Part shown: positions 22,056-34,631 of the stretch, in pieces | Numbering within the stretch: the stretch's first letter is position 1 | Layout: every line of letters begins with the position of its first letter | Origin: Microdochium bolleyi | Taxonomy: Eukaryota; Ascomycota; Sordariomycetes; Xylariales; Microdochiaceae | Direction of reading: 5' to 3' | DNA: 64,000 nucleotides | NCBI GenBank assembly: GCA_001566295.1 | Contig: KQ964252.1 | Span: forward strand, 620,001 to 684,000 | Made by a program: the position numbers and the translations under genes | The notes under the pieces: generated by a model | Database searches by the model: none | What the model saw: the letters and a program-made list of their open reading frames with translations, nothing else | Told to the model about the DNA's origin: nothing

Positions 22056-25000
22056 TCATACCGGCGAGTCCACATCCGTCTTCTCGTCGTCGTTGTCAAG
22101 CCCCTTCTCCCTCTGCACCGCATTGTAGTCCAGGAACTGCGCAAACGTGCGCTGCTCGACATCCTGATCCTTCCAGTCCGCACCAGACTGCTTTCTCTTC
22201 TGACGCCGGAAATACACGCGCTTCGCCCACTTCCACGCTTCGACACCTGCGAAGAATAGCGCCGAGTTGACAAACACGATGGCCCACTCCCACGAAATGT
22301 CGGTGTGCTTGAAGACGACCCTGTTCAGGCCTGGGATATACAGCACGGGGAACATTGTGATGAAGCCAATGACAATGGCCCAGAAGAGGAACTTGTTACG
22401 CCAGATATCGTGCATCCACTGAGTGAGGTAGCGCTTGGAGCCAGGCTGCATCCGGAAGAACGACCGCCGCCGGTCAATCATCTCCCAGGCCAGGAACAGT
22501 GCGAACCAGGTAAGGCAGGCGAATGTGGTTGCGCGCGCGCGGAAGACCTGGTCGCATGACTCGCTGTAGTGGTCGTTGCACAGCTCGCCGAGGTCGCCAT
22601 TGCCGAAGCCGAAGACGACGAGAGTGAAGCTTGCCAGGCACAGCGCCGTGATCCAGAGGCCGTAGAGGACCATATCGACCAGGAACTCCATGTCGAAAAT
22701 ACCTGTTCGTAGATCTTGCGGGGGTCGGGACATGATGTCGGGCACAGCTCGCTCGAATCCGAGACCCATATCGGGCATACCCGATGTGATCATAATGATC
22801 CATATGATCTGGACAGGCGCGAGAGGAAACACGGACAGACCGCGGGAGTCCTTAAAAGCGAGCCCGACGAGCAAGGTGCCGGCCTGCGCGATGTTCTCGG
22901 CGAGAACGTGCAGGATAAACTTCTGGATGTTGTCGAAGATGCGGCGACCCTCCTCAATAGCAGCGACAATACTTGCGAAGTTGTCATCAGCCAGAACGAC
23001 GTCAGAAGCCTCCTTGGCAACGTCGCTGCCGGCTTGACCCATTGCGATGCCGACATCAGCGCGGCGCAGTGAAGGCGAATCGTTGACACCGTCCCCCGTC
23101 TGTGACTTGATGTTAGCCACCATTTTCTCAACAAAGACACAAAAGCAATGACAGCACTTACCATGGCACAGAACTTCTTGCGCCGGTGCAGGGCCTCGAT
23201 CATGCGGACCTTGGTCTGGGGCGCGCAACGAGCAATGACAAGTGGAAGCACGGGGAGTTCGTCAACTTGCTGGTCAGTCAGGGCATCAAACTGAGTAGCA
23301 GTCATGACCATGGCATAGGCGATATCCGCACGAACCAAGTCCATTCTCGAAGGCAGAATACCGACCTCGATGGCGATGGCCTTGGCGGTCTCGGGGTGAT
23401 CACCTGTAAGCATGTGGACGGCGATCCCGGCCTTGTGGCAGCTACGTACAGCCGGGGCAGACTCGGCGCGAGGGGGGTCATACAAGCCGATGAGGCCGCG
23501 GAAGGTGAGGCCAGACTCGACGGCTCCGCGATCGACATCCTGGCCCTTCTCAATGTGTCCGTCGAACTTCTTGCTAGCAAGAGCCAGCACACGCAGACCC
23601 ATGCCGGCAAGAGCTTCCATGTTGCGCAGGATCTCTTCCTGGAACTCCTGGGTGATCGGGCTGGTCTCTTCGCTGTTGTCGTCGGCACAGTAGTCCTTGC
23701 AGTTTCCAATGACGCGTTCGACAGCGCCCTTGGTAAAGACCATGAGCTTGCCAGAAGACTCTTGTTTGAAGACTACCGACATGCGCTTCACGTCCGAGTC
23801 AAAGGGTAACTCGGCGAGCTGAGACCACTCTGGTTTGTCGCCGTGCGCCAGCTTGAGTCTGTTGGAGCCGAAGCGAGTGCCAAAGACAGCGATAGCGATC
23901 TCGGTAGGGTCGCCACGAGCATTCCACTTGTTCTCGTGGTCACCGCTCGGAGAGACTGTAGCGAGATTGGCGAGAGCGGTAACCAGGAGGTACTCAGACA
24001 GAGCACGCTTGCTCTTCTTGAGAAGTGACTCTGGGTGTTCAGGCGTCTTTTCGCTGGTGCCATTTGTTCTCTTGAGTTCCATCTGCGACGGCGCGCGTGT
24101 GTCAAAGAATATATCGCCCACGGTAGGGTTGAAGGGGTCGCCGGAGCTGTCAATGGTATAGGTGCCCATAGCAGGGATCCATGCTCGCTTCGCAACCATC
24201 CTGCCCTGAGTCAGAGTGCCAGTCTTGTCGGAGCAGATGTCTGTGACTGCACCTAAAGCCTCGAGAGACTTGAGGTTACGGACAATAACATTGCGCTGGA
24301 CCATTCTCTTGGTGCCGGCAGCCATGGTTATCGTCAACACTACAACGAGCGAGGCGGGTATCATAGACAATCCAGTTGCCACGGCGTAGATAATGACTTC
24401 TTGCTCGGGAACAAAATTGTTAGCTCCTAGACAGATTATGGCACAGATGACAGCGATGCCGAAGAGGAGGACCGCAAGCTTGGAGAGCTTCTGTTGCAGA
24501 GGCGTGCCAACGTTGACACCCAGAAACCGGCCGATGGCGTCTGTTAGAGTCAGGGTGTAGGCCTCGAGGTATCGATGCGGTTTGGCAGTGCCATCGGGCT
24601 TTCGCTTCACCTCTCTGACCTTGGAGTCCTTGGCTCGCAAGGCTGAAGCGATCGCACCGATCTCGGTGAAGGGTCCTGTGGCAAAGACAATAGCCCTGGC
24701 GCGTCCCTTGGTGACAGTAGAAGAGCTGTACGCAACGTTGATGCGATCGCCACTGAAGCAGACATTAGTTCTGTGCAATGGGATAGAGCGAATACTGGTG
24801 GACGCTGCTGTCGGCAAAATTTGGGAGGGCGGGGGTTCTGGAGTGGTTGTGAACTTACGGTCCGGTAGCATCGTCGAAAGTCTGTCGTTCGTCCTTCCTG
24901 ATGGGCAGTGACTCTCCGGTCAACAGAGCCTCGTCAGTCTCGAAGTTGACCGCCTCGATAATACTGGTTGAAAATGTGTAAGCAAATGATCATGTGAATT

Positions 25001-25608
25001 GGTGTTGGGCAGACGTACCGAACATCAGCAGGAATAGTGTCACCCGTCTTGAGCTCGATAAGGTCACCGGGCACGATCTCGCCAGAGGGAATGACGCTGG
25101 ACTTGCCATCGCGGACGACGCTTGCCGTGGGCGAGCTCAGTGATCGAAGAGAGTCCATCGTCTTCTCGGCAGAGTACTCCTGAAAGAAACCAACGATGAC
25201 GTTGAGGAGAATGACGAAGGTGATGACGCCGCCCTCGATGTATGACTTGATACCAAAACTAACGGCCATGGCCATGATGAGCACCTTACGCCAGCTATTG
25301 TCAGTGTACCAGATAACAAACAAGTGTATCGCAGCATGGAAATCCAGTAGACTCACCAGCGTCATCGCATTAGCAATCTGGGCAATGATGATCTTAACAG
25401 GGGACACGCCCTCGGCCTCGCCGAGATCGTTCGGACCGAAATCATCGAGTCTTTGCTTGGCCACTACGGCATGAAGGCCATTGATTTCGTCCGACTCGAG
25501 CTCCTTGACAACCTCGTTAAAGCTTAACGAATGCGGTGGTCGAGATAGCGGCTTGTTGGATTGCCCAGAGACGTGGCCCGCCAGAGGGTCATCACCCTTC
25601 TTCTTCAT
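22056..25608 (-). CDS. ENA1: P-type Na+/K+-efflux ATPase, fungal ENA type (IID)
   Basis: Five exons: 25608-25357, 25284-25019, 24963-24859, 24752-23162, 23099-22056; 1085 residues, normal for ENA pumps. These plasma-membrane ATPases export Na+ (or K+) at high salt or alkaline pH. Key motifs are present: TGES at 188-191 (actuator domain), DKTGT with phosphorylated Asp383, and the hinge motif TGDGVND at 739-745. That motif fixes the intron 4 acceptor, giving FCAM-TGDGVND as in yeast Ena1. The ENA-like N-terminus (HSLSFNEVVKEL) and ANAMTL membrane segment M1 are seen; further hydrophobic segments lie around residues 300-350 and in the C-terminal third. SERCA (Ca2+) is the closest alternative family, but the NFETDEALLTGES block and the C-terminal layout favour ENA. 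Confidence 0.93.
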
Positions 25609-26708
25609 GTTCGTGAAACCAAAGTCTCTAGCTTTTGCCTATTGAACTCAAGCTGGAGTCGGAATGCTGTGTAAACTGCAAAGTTCAGGTAGGCGATAAT
25701 GCTTCTGTGAACTCTTTGAGCGGGGGCGATCGAGGCCTGAGGTGTTCGAATGGTCTATGATCCCAGAATATGACTTGATGCTTGAGGTGTGTGGCACTTA
25801 AGTAATGGGAGGAGTATCGGCTCGGAGGGATGCCGGCTGCCGGTGGCCATGACGCCAAGCGGCCGAGGGTCGCGCCTGTACCTCCAATCATGACGGTCAT
25901 CATTCAACGGCCTCGAGGAATGCCTGGGCAGAGTTTTCGCCATTGCGGCAGGCGAGAGTATGTGTTCTGGGCACTGCGTGTAGCTGCGGCGAGCAGTGGG
26001 ATATCAAGGCCGGCCTGCCAACGACAGTGGCCGTGGCCGGGAGTGCTCCCGTGAGTATTGTGGGGCGACATCTCGGCGGAGGGCGTGGCGCCTTGGCGGC
26101 ATGGAAGCGGCCGGCGATGCGGACGGCGTCAACAATCGGGACCTATCTCACGGTCTGTGTGGGCATGATGCCTGATACGGACTATGACGATGGTGTTGCG
26201 TCACAAGCTTGCTGCAGTCGATATGTCCAGTACGGTCCCAAGGGACAGGAGCTGATGGGACGGACGGGACTGGTGGTCGAGGCAGTGTGTTGAGAAATCT
26301 CCACAGGTCGTTTCTCGACTTCGGGGAGAGGAGGGACCCCGGCAGGCTTGCAGAATAAGCTTATCTGCGTCCGATATTGTTGTGCATAAGGCAAGGCGCC
26401 CTGCTTGTCTGGACGGTGCTCTCATCAACCGTGGGGACTTGGGGAAGGTGCCCGCCTGGCCGAGCCTGCCAAGCCGGAGGCGCCCCCACTTCCGTGTCTC
26501 TGGCCAATAGAAGTCCTCGTAGCCGGAAAGCGAGCCGCGGTTGTCCGGCACCTCAACGGCGGAAGGAGCGACCCAGACAAGCACTCGCCACCCACGGGTA
26601 CGGTCCTCCGTACCGCCAGATCTCAGCTTTCATCGCACGCCGGAGCCGCACGGCCAACGTCACATACACAGTTCTGAGGCTCAACCGAGAGTGCCCCTGT
26701 CTCCCGTC
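25609..26708. promoter_or_regulatory. Divergent promoter region between the ENA-type ATPase and the CCDC97-like gene
   Basis: A 1.1-kb intergenic region serves both genes. It contains four matches to the PacC/Rim101 core GCCARG: 25854-25859 and 26468-26473 on plus, 26092-26097 and 26455-26460 on minus. ENA genes in fungi are known targets of alkaline-pH regulation, but about one or two such hexamers would occur by chance, so this is only suggestive. No coding frame is supported. Confidence 0.3.
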
Positions 26709-27554
26709 ATGGGCCATGCCCCACAAGCTCCGGCCTCGCCGCCGTTGTCTCAGCCCCGGCCGAGAGCCCCGAGGTCGCCGGCACAGTCCGCACAGGTCCG
26801 GGTCCGCAATCGCCGCCGCGAGTACCTCGACCGCAACCCGGCATACCTTGACTCGCTCGAGCACGAGCTCGCAGGTGCGCTGGCCCCCGTGCGTCACGCA
26901 CATTTAGAAATCAACAAGTGCCGGTAGCTGACGTGGGACACAGACCCTCTGCTCTATCATGAATTGATCCGCCGCTTTCAGTCGCCAGAAGACCGCGAGA
27001 AGGAGGGCCGCAAGAAGGGTTACTCACGTGTCCTCGAGGTCGACCTGCTCCGCGGCGAGGCCAAGCTCACCAGGGCACGCGCAGCGAACAACCACAGCAG
27101 GCAGGCTAACGGACACGGACAAGCAACCTCGACCAACCACATCATGCAGCCACCGCCACCACTTGGGACGAATGAGGTGGAAGACGAGGATGAGGAAGAC
27201 ACGGCCGTTGGAGTACAGGAGCACGTCGGCGGCTCTGTGGATAAGCCCGGTGTCGCAGAGATCGGGGACCGACTAGCACCTCCCGAAACACTAGAGGAGG
27301 GCCGCGAGAGGTGGAGAGACTTCCTCCGGCGCAGATTCGTGCTTGGGCGCGATGACGATTTCGACTACAGATCAGTTGACGAGAACGACGATCTTGACGT
27401 CCTAGAGAGGCGCGACACAGTAGAGGCGTGGTTCGACGAGGAGGAGCCTGGCTGGGCGAGCGATCGATTGGAACAAGACGACACTGGCGACCATACAATG
27501 CACGGAGTTGGTGCGCAGAAGTTGGCAGGCGAAACCGGCATTCAAGATTTCTGA
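26709..27554 (+). CDS. CCDC97-like (DUF2052) protein
   Basis: Two exons, 26709-26874 and 26944-27554; 258 residues. The intron (69 bp) has a GCTGAC branch site and a CACAG acceptor. It removes an in-frame TAG and restores the family sequence REYLDRNPAYLDSLEHELA-DPLLYHELIRRF. The RRFQSPEDREKEGRKKGYSR and EVDLLRGEAKL blocks are the hallmark of the CCDC97 family, whose human member associates with the U2/SF3b part of the spliceosome. The C-terminal half has acidic low-complexity sequence (VEDEDEEDT) and a conserved FLRRRFVLGRDDDFDYRSVD motif. The start is the only ATG in frame before the domain. The molecular role in fungi is not established. Confidence 0.85.
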
Positions 27555-27758
27555 GACACACGCTCAAATGCAACATTGACTGTCCACCAAGAGGACTCAT
27601 TGTCAGAGTCGGTCGAAATCGCAACTAGGTTGAAGAAAACTATCTATCAGTGTTGATAGGGGTCCAGCAAGTTCTGTGTTCATTTGCCACAATCATACGC
27701 AGATTCGCTGGCATTGACTTCATCTATGCGACGCAGAAACATCGCTGTCGAGGCTGGC

Positions 27759-29830
27759 TTATGCAGCCATGTTACTCTTTCCACCATCATCCGTCAGCCT
27801 CTTGCGAACACGGATTTTCAGGACCTCGTGACCAAGGACCTTGAACTCCACTGGATGCGAACCCTTTCCAGTACCGCCTCCTGTCTTGTCTAAGATGGCA
27901 CTCGGGGCAAATAGAAACGCCTCGCCAACCTTGAGCTTCACAATATGGGAGAACAATTCGGCTACTGGGATGGCCGTGGAACAGTGGACCTGGATCCCAG
28001 TCCGAACCTCATTGCCATTATCAGGCTGGTCATGTGTCGAAGAAGTCGCATCACAGCCCCGTCCGTCCAGGCCAACCTTTGACATAGCGATAACCACATT
28101 TGCAGCGGTTGATAAACCCGCCAGATGACCACTCAGCATGCGGAGCCAGTCCGGAGAGGTGAAGCGGTGCACGATAGTGACGCTGCATAGATCGAGCAGC
28201 TTCGAAGAGATGGTTGGCTCCTGCGTGGATATAATCACCCTGGCTCCAAGATGGCGCTGCAGGCGAATGGTTGACAGCAAAGATTGTGTCAGAGTCTGCG
28301 ACTCGGGCGAGCGACCGCCCATGTACTTGTGGGCTTCATCAAGAGCGATGATCTTCCCGAGGGCTGCTGTTCCTGAAGAAGCGTGCTTTTCGAGGCTCAA
28401 GGAGAGGCATATGTTGAAAAGCAAGCAAGCCTGCTCCTGTGTGACACAAGGGCATGAAAGATCGACGATAGTGAGCTGACCGGGCTACGATTGTACGTCA
28501 GTACCCTTTACAGACCAGACCACGAGGCAGCAGAAACCCATCGCACATACCTGGAGCTGCCAATCGGTTCCTGACTCTCTTGCGGCATCAATTTTGCCGC
28601 GCGTGGCGCTTAATGGGCCGGAAGGTCCCAGTGTAGCTGTCTGCTTGAGGACCATGAATGACTCCAGCGTGTCTAGGCGCTGCTGAAGAAAGGAGTTCTG
28701 CTGTGTCGTGAGCGTCTCCTTGGTGACTTGACGCCGGAATTCGGCATATTCGAATCTCCCTGGCAGACCGTCAAGGAAAGTTTTCTGCTGCTGGACGCGC
28801 ATGTTCCTCAAGATGCGTTGGAACACGTGCAAGTACAGCGGCAGCCCCTGGTCTTTGGCGCCCATGAGCTCGAGCATGCGCTGCGTGTTCAGGTCGTGCT
28901 CGTCGAGTTGGAGCGCCTCGACAGTCACGTTTCGAATGCAATCATATGTTCGCTTTGGGGTTATGACAGTTTAGTAACTGTTCGGCCAGACTGACCCGGG
29001 TCACTCAGCCTGAACGATTGTTTTAAGGTAGTACTGACCTTCATCGTCTCGAGGTTCGTCGGCGCACACAACACTCTGACCTTGATATCCGGATTCGACG
29101 CCAGATACGCAGCCTCGCAGGGTATACCACTCGAATCCGAAGTGAATGTGCCGTAGTGGAACACCACGCCGGCCAGAGGTTTCGGCAGGCAGCCCTGCTT
29201 CGACGGCAGGAGGCAGTTCTCTAGCATGCAGGACAGCGTGTGGCTCTTGCCAGACCCCTGGCTGCCGCAGATGAAGGCGCTCGACGGGGCAGCGACGTTC
29301 TGGAAAATTCGGGAGGCCATGAGCACGGCATGCATGTCGGATCTCTCACCACCGGTAGTGGCCAGGGATGTCGTGTTGGCCCCGAGCAAGCCATACTGCG
29401 CAGGACAGAACCTGCCCGCGCTAATTCCCCCATTTCCGTCATTGTCGCTGGGGAGCAGAACGGGCGAGAAGACTGGACACCCTTGCACTTCTCTCGCCGC
29501 GTCCTCGTAATCGCTCTCGGCGGTCCCGTCACAACCGTGCGGGCTGTGGAGGAGCGATAGCTGTGCTTGAGCCCGAGCATCAGCAGCGGCCACAGTAGCG
29601 CCACTGCAGGGTGCTTCTGCGGTGTCATCCCCATCACTCCCTTGGCGAGTAGTGCTTTCAGCACTACCGACAGTGGTGGATATATCCTCCGCCTGAGACG
29701 GAGGAGATCCGGTAGAGGATGAAACAGGTGAGATGGTCATTGCGGCAACGGCCTTGAGAAGCTGAGACGCCTCGTCCTCTTTCTTGTTAGAATCGAGGAG
29801 CACACCCAGGTAGTTTCTAGCGACCCCCAT
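27759..29830 (-). CDS. Fungal P-loop ATPase of unknown function (HerA/FtsK-like architecture)
   Basis: Three exons: 29830-29039, 28952-28551, 28484-27759; 639 residues. The start is in GCCATGG context. Walker A GSQGSGKS is at 189-196 and Walker B IIALDEAH near 443-450. The following IISTQEPTISSKLLDL block and the RFTSPDW segment resemble sensor regions of HerA/TraG-type ATPases. The stretch NLETMK-RTYDCIRNVTVEAL spans the intron 1 junction, whose acceptor is AAAG; GTDWQLQ-PGQLTIVDL spans intron 2. The first 130 residues are Ser/Ala rich and probably disordered, except for a helical start (MGVARNYLGVLL). I recognise the family as widespread in filamentous fungi, but I know of no function. Its 3' end lies 204 bp from the convergent CCDC97-like gene. 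Confidence 0.85.
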
Positions 29831-30868
29831 GGCTGATGTAGAGAAAATTGCTGTGTCCGAATTGGAGAGGTGGCAGCAGAGAAAGGAGGAAGAACACGAT
29901 AGTGCAGAGGAAGAAACCCGACGTCTCGCAGGAAAAGGGTCGTCAAATATGTGTATCCGCACAGGAGCGCATATATTCCAAAGTGGAACAAACCAAACAC
30001 AATAGGTTGCGAGCGACAAGCTTCGTTGACCTCGCATAATCTTTTGAGCGTCCCCCAGGTCGATCAATATCCCTGTTCTCAAACACACTCAACAGTTGTC
30101 GTCTTCGTAAGCCGCCTGCCTGCCTACCTGCTGCCTATCTGTTTGCCTGGCTGCCTGCCTCCAAGCTTTTCAAGCACGGGTCCCTATATGCGCGTGGGTG
30201 TGTACGTGCGTGTGGGTGGAGAGGGGGACGGCATGTGAGTGTGTGCGTGTGTGTACCCAACGACGAACACCCAACTTGTTGGTCCGGATTCAGGTCAGCC
30301 CAAGACGGTTCTGACCTTGAGAGCAACGGTCGCGATACAGTAGTGAAGAACGCCATCCACCGACAAATACACAGCAAAGCATATGGACCATTGCGGTCGC
30401 GCCATACATATCCTTATGCATGGTCACTCAAGAGAAAGGCCGTCTCACCTGCTAGTTCTAGCATCACCTTCATCGATCTGCTCGTTGTATCTGTCATCTC
30501 AATAAGCAACAGGAGAAGGAGGAAACGCAATCGCTGTCATCATGTATGTAATATATATAGAGATGTATAGAAGAACATCCCTGTCAAGTATAATGGTGGT
30601 AGTAACAGTGCTAGCTAGACCTTTAGTCTTCGCTCCGAGTGTCTTGCGTGTTCCTGACTCGGCTTTTGGTCCTCCGCTCGTTTCCTGTATGTTCGACGCT
30701 TGCTCTTCCTTGCGCTGGTTCCATCCCATCTCTTCGAGTGAGAACACCTTGGCCTCGTATCCGCATGTCTTGGGATATTATTTAGGTAAGCCAACCACAG
30801 CCTTGTCTGTCTGGCATCGACCTTGGGTGGTGTCCGTTCCTTCATCTAAACACAAAATTGTGCCATTC
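29831..30868. other. Spacer between P-loop ATPase and SSK1
   Basis: The ATPase promoter and the SSK1 3' UTR lie here. An imperfect TGCC tetranucleotide repeat runs from about 30114 to 30160 and GT-rich low complexity from about 30187 to 30257. No gene was recognised. Confidence 0.5.
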
Positions 30869-33468
30869 TTAGGCAGCGACTGGAGTAGGCAGCCGGCCCT
30901 TCTCCTTTCTCGCCTTCGCCTTCGCGGTCGCGGCCTTCTTCGCCGCTTCTGCTTCCTGGGCCTTCTGAGAAAAGTCTTTCCACTTCCTCCACCCGTCAAA
31001 GTCGATCAGGGCCTGCATACAGCCCCATTCCATGACTTTCCTCTCCAGCCAAACAAAGTTGACAGGCTGCAGCATTGGGGTCAGCTATTGTCCAAGTCAC
31101 ACTGGCAGAGTGCAATACTCACTTTTGTCAAAAAGTCGTTGCAGCCAGCCGCGAGGGCTTCGTGCCTGTCGCTCTGCAGCGAACTGGCTGTTAGGGCCAC
31201 AATAATGACCGGGCTCTTGAACATCTCGGTATTGCTGAGCTTGTCACTCGCGTCGGGCTCGTCGTGGTTCTCTCCCGGCGCGCTGCTTGCAGATGTCGAG
31301 AACACGCCGATGGAGTTGACCTTCTCCAGCCTCCGAATCTCACGGGTGGCGTCGAGCCCGTTCATGATCGGAAGCTGGATGTCCATGAGCACCAAGTGAA
31401 ATCCACCCGTCCGCCACTTGGTCACGGCATCCCTGCCGTTCATAGCTGTCTGCCACCTGACCTTGAGACGCTTGACGAATGCCTCGAGGAGCTTGAGGTT
31501 GATGATGTTGTCTTCCACAATCAGCACATTGATCGGAGGAACGCCACCGTTCACTAGCCCTGACTGAGATTGGAAAGAGAGCTGCATTGTTGGCTTCTCG
31601 GGCTTCTTCACTTTCCTGGCTCGAGCCGATGGTCGTGGAGAGGCTACACGTGCAGGCGGAGTCGCTGTGGGCTCGGGCGCCGGGGGAGAAGGAATGGCAG
31701 CTGGCTGAGCAGTGTGGGCGGGATGGTCGGCTGAGGCACCTGAATGAGTCCTTGAGCGTACTGGTCTTGTGGTATAAGTGTATTGAGAGTTGGTGGGCTG
31801 CGCACCTGATTGGGGAGGATGAGACGAGGTACCGTTGGCCGGGATATGAGCAATCGGTGATGCGGTATGTCCTCGTACCATCTTGGGCCGTGCAGCGAGC
31901 CGCCGGACACTACCAGGCGACGGCAAAGGCGGGAGCGCATTGCCGTTGACGATACCAATAGACGGGGGAAAGTGTAAGCCGTTCGGGCCTGATGCGGTTC
32001 CTGCCTGGAGATGTGTCGAAGAGTGGTGCAGAGGCGGGCCTGTAGTGTATGGAGGAAAGTAATCTGTTCCGGACTCGTGCGGCCTGTCGTCGTTGAAGAA
32101 CCTGGGATTAGGGGATGCTTTGGGCGTCCGTCGTGAGGGTATGTCTATGAGTAGGGCTTCCTCAACCGTCTGGCCGCCAGGATAGGCACCATCAATGAGC
32201 CGCAAGATCGGCTCGTCCGGTTGCAAAGCGCGACTGGATTGCTGCGGGTCGCGGCTGCAGAGTCGGACGACAATGTCGGGGGCGTCGAACTGCCGCCCTA
32301 GCGAATTCGTGTACTTGCGCAGGATCTGGTCTCGTACATCGTCGACAAGGTCGTCCTCGGTTACAGGCACCAGCGTGGCCGAGGCCAGGGGCCGCTTGAC
32401 CCAGATCTTCCTGACAACCATTGTTCCGTTGCTGTGTGCGCCGCTGTGGCCTATACTGCCAGCATGGTCTGGGTTCAGCAGTGTGTTGATGAGGGCTGTG
32501 TGGCGGACCGAAACGAGGCTCTGTCGACGTGTGGGCCCGCCGGGTCGCGAAGGCGTTACAATCAACGGCGAGTCGGACAATGTGGCCGTGTGTGAGCGAG
32601 GCGTCGAGAACTTGGAGCCGCTGGGATTCTCGGTGAGGTCGTTGAGGAGGACGCCGCGCCGGGAATGGATTGGTGTTATCGGCGTCGAGGGCGTCGATGG
32701 ATTGGGTACAGAGGCGGCTGCGGTGGAAGCGGCGGCGGAGGGGGACAGGCCCTGCGCAGAATGCTGATGGGAGTCGGGACGATGCTCACGGATGGAAGGC
32801 AGCGGCGTGGAGGGTGCGGCGCTCTGGGTGGAAGACGATGACGGTTCCGAAATGGTGGGCAGCGGCAGCGGCAGTGGAGCTGGTGGTGGGAGGTGATGCG
32901 AGCGCTGCTGATCGCTGCCATGCGCGGAACTGGACGCGGCGGCAGATGATGCAGGGCTGCCGACGACGTTAGCGGTCCCCAAGCCGGGAGCTGGAGCTCC
33001 AGGCTGGGCGGCGGCACCCGCTCGGGAGGCACTACCAGGCACTCGCCCATCAACCACTGCGTCGTCGCTGTCTTCATCTTCGTCTTCGTCTTCGTCTTCG
33101 TCTTCATCTTCGCCCTCGTCCTCGACCTCGCGGTCTGGAGTTGTGCTCACGGTGCCCGGCGTTGTCACAGATCCGTCGTCGTCTGCTGTCAGCTCCCAAG
33201 ACCTCGATACAGCTCGGGGGCTGGCCTGCGCACTGCCCGTGCCTGCCTTCCTCGTGGCTGTCTCAGGCCCGCTCCGGTCTGTAGCGTTGGAGGCGGGCCG
33301 TTCATCGTCGTGTGTGTGGACACTGCTCGAGGGGCGCTTCTTGCCGGCACTGCCCTGGCTGGACTTGGACTTGGTGGATGGCGAGCCGCTGTGTCGTCTG
33401 AGCAGCTTCTCCTTGAGGCGGGTCTTGAGCCCGTGGACCTGGTCTGCTGTGCCGAGCTTGAGATGCAT
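30869..33468 (-). CDS. SSK1: Response regulator of the HOG osmosensing phosphorelay
   Basis: Two exons, 33468-31123 and 31066-30869; 847 residues. Ssk1 receives phosphate from the Ypd1 phosphotransfer protein; when unphosphorylated it activates the Ssk2/22 MAPKKK and so Hog1. The receiver domain starts at residue 646 (INVLIVEDN, D653), with phospho-acceptor D696 in VLMDIQLP and conserved K782 in NDFLTK. The 56-bp intron falls exactly between K782 and the following P of the KP motif. After the receiver come VNFVWLERKVMEWGCMQALI, typical of fungal Ssk1, and a basic Ala/Lys-rich tail. The N-terminal 640 residues are disordered, with an acidic (ED)n run and many Ser/Pro sites. The intron joins in frame. 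Confidence 0.95.
33071..33121. repeat. Hexanucleotide-like repeat encoding the acidic tract of SSK1
   Basis: Tandem TCTTCG units on plus (CGAAGA in the sense strand) encode alternating Glu/Asp around residues 116-133 of Ssk1. Such tracts often vary in length between strains. Confidence 0.85.
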
Positions 33469-34631
33469 TCTCAGGTCGTCGCAGCTGGCGCTGGTCTGGT
33501 CCTATCTCACATGATCTGCCTGCCTGTTTGGTGGGTGGGTGTGTCTGCCGACAATGGCCTCGGGGATGCCTTCACAGTCGCAGGAGGGGGGGCTTTGGGC
33601 AGTGGTGGTGGTGTAGCCCTGGGATGCAGAGACGAGCTTGGCGCGTGTTGGCTGCCCGATGATCGCTCGTCGTCTGACCTGCCTGGTGTATGCGATGAGG
33701 ATGCTCGTGGGCAAGGGACAGTCACTGGAGACAAGACACAACGCGAGAGAGAGGGACAAGAGAGTCGGAGACTGTCACGGGCCTGGCGCAGGTCTCTGGC
33801 GTCCGCGACCTGGATAATACCACCACGCGTGATGAGCTGGCAGCACTTGAAGCGCACTTGGAGTCGTGGGCGACAGGCATCTGGGGTCCGGACATTGCTC
33901 CCATGTTTTGCGGTGCATCCCTGGCACACAGGGCCGACGTCAATCGAGATGGCACCATGATCGAGCCAATTGCCTGCAGCCAATCTCTCGAGCGCTCCAT
34001 TCCTTCCAGAGCTCCGGCCAGCTGCACATCAATCCTCTGGACATCCCCCGCCGGCTATCGATGAATAGCCGCCGCTGTGCAATCTTAGAGCTTGCCACCT
34101 GGAGGCAGAAAAACCAAGTCCAACCCCAACACAAGGTGCCTCCATGTGTTCATCGTACCCTATGTTCAGCAACGACAGCCTATCGCTACTCTAGACCCGG
34201 GACGGAACTAGAGCTGTGCAACACCGTAGACAGCGACCGATAAGTGGCGATGACCATCGAGGCCGTCCTTTCATTGAATGAGCATCGAAAACCAACATTG
34301 CTCAAAGCTGCACCCGTCGTGATGGCATCTCATTGAAAGATCCAGGCACGGAGCCAATCGAAAGATGATCCGCCTCAAGGCGGCGTCCAGGTGGGGTCCT
34401 CCTCTCACTGAGCACTGGCTCTTGTCCTATTGGCCAGCACATATACAGTGGGTACCTCACTGTGGTGCAAGCTCTGAAGACCCGCTCCACGCAACGAGGA
34501 TTTTCCACGACGCACTCTGGCCGAGACTTCACCTCACCTGGCTCACCATTCACCTTCCCTCCTCCTTTCTTTCTTCCCCCATCGCATTGTCCTGCCTTTG
34601 TGGGCTTGAACAATCGCGGTCGGCTGCCACC
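33469..34631. other. Divergent promoter region of SSK1 and mS45
   Basis: The spacer holds the upstream regions of two divergent genes. The part next to 34631 is pyrimidine rich, like a fungal 5' leader. Open frames on both strands lack domain content. Confidence 0.5.

Noticed and set aside
23100..23161. Alternative ENA intron 4 acceptor giving an extra Ser-Gln before TGDGVND
   Set aside because: Using TCACAG instead of CAAG gives MTGDGVND, identical to the family motif, with a better acceptor.
26875..26943. Frame break (TAG at 26925) in the CCDC97-like gene as a possible pseudogene
   Set aside because: A well-formed 69-bp intron (GTGCGC donor, GCTGAC branch, CACAG acceptor) removes the stop and restores the family sequence.
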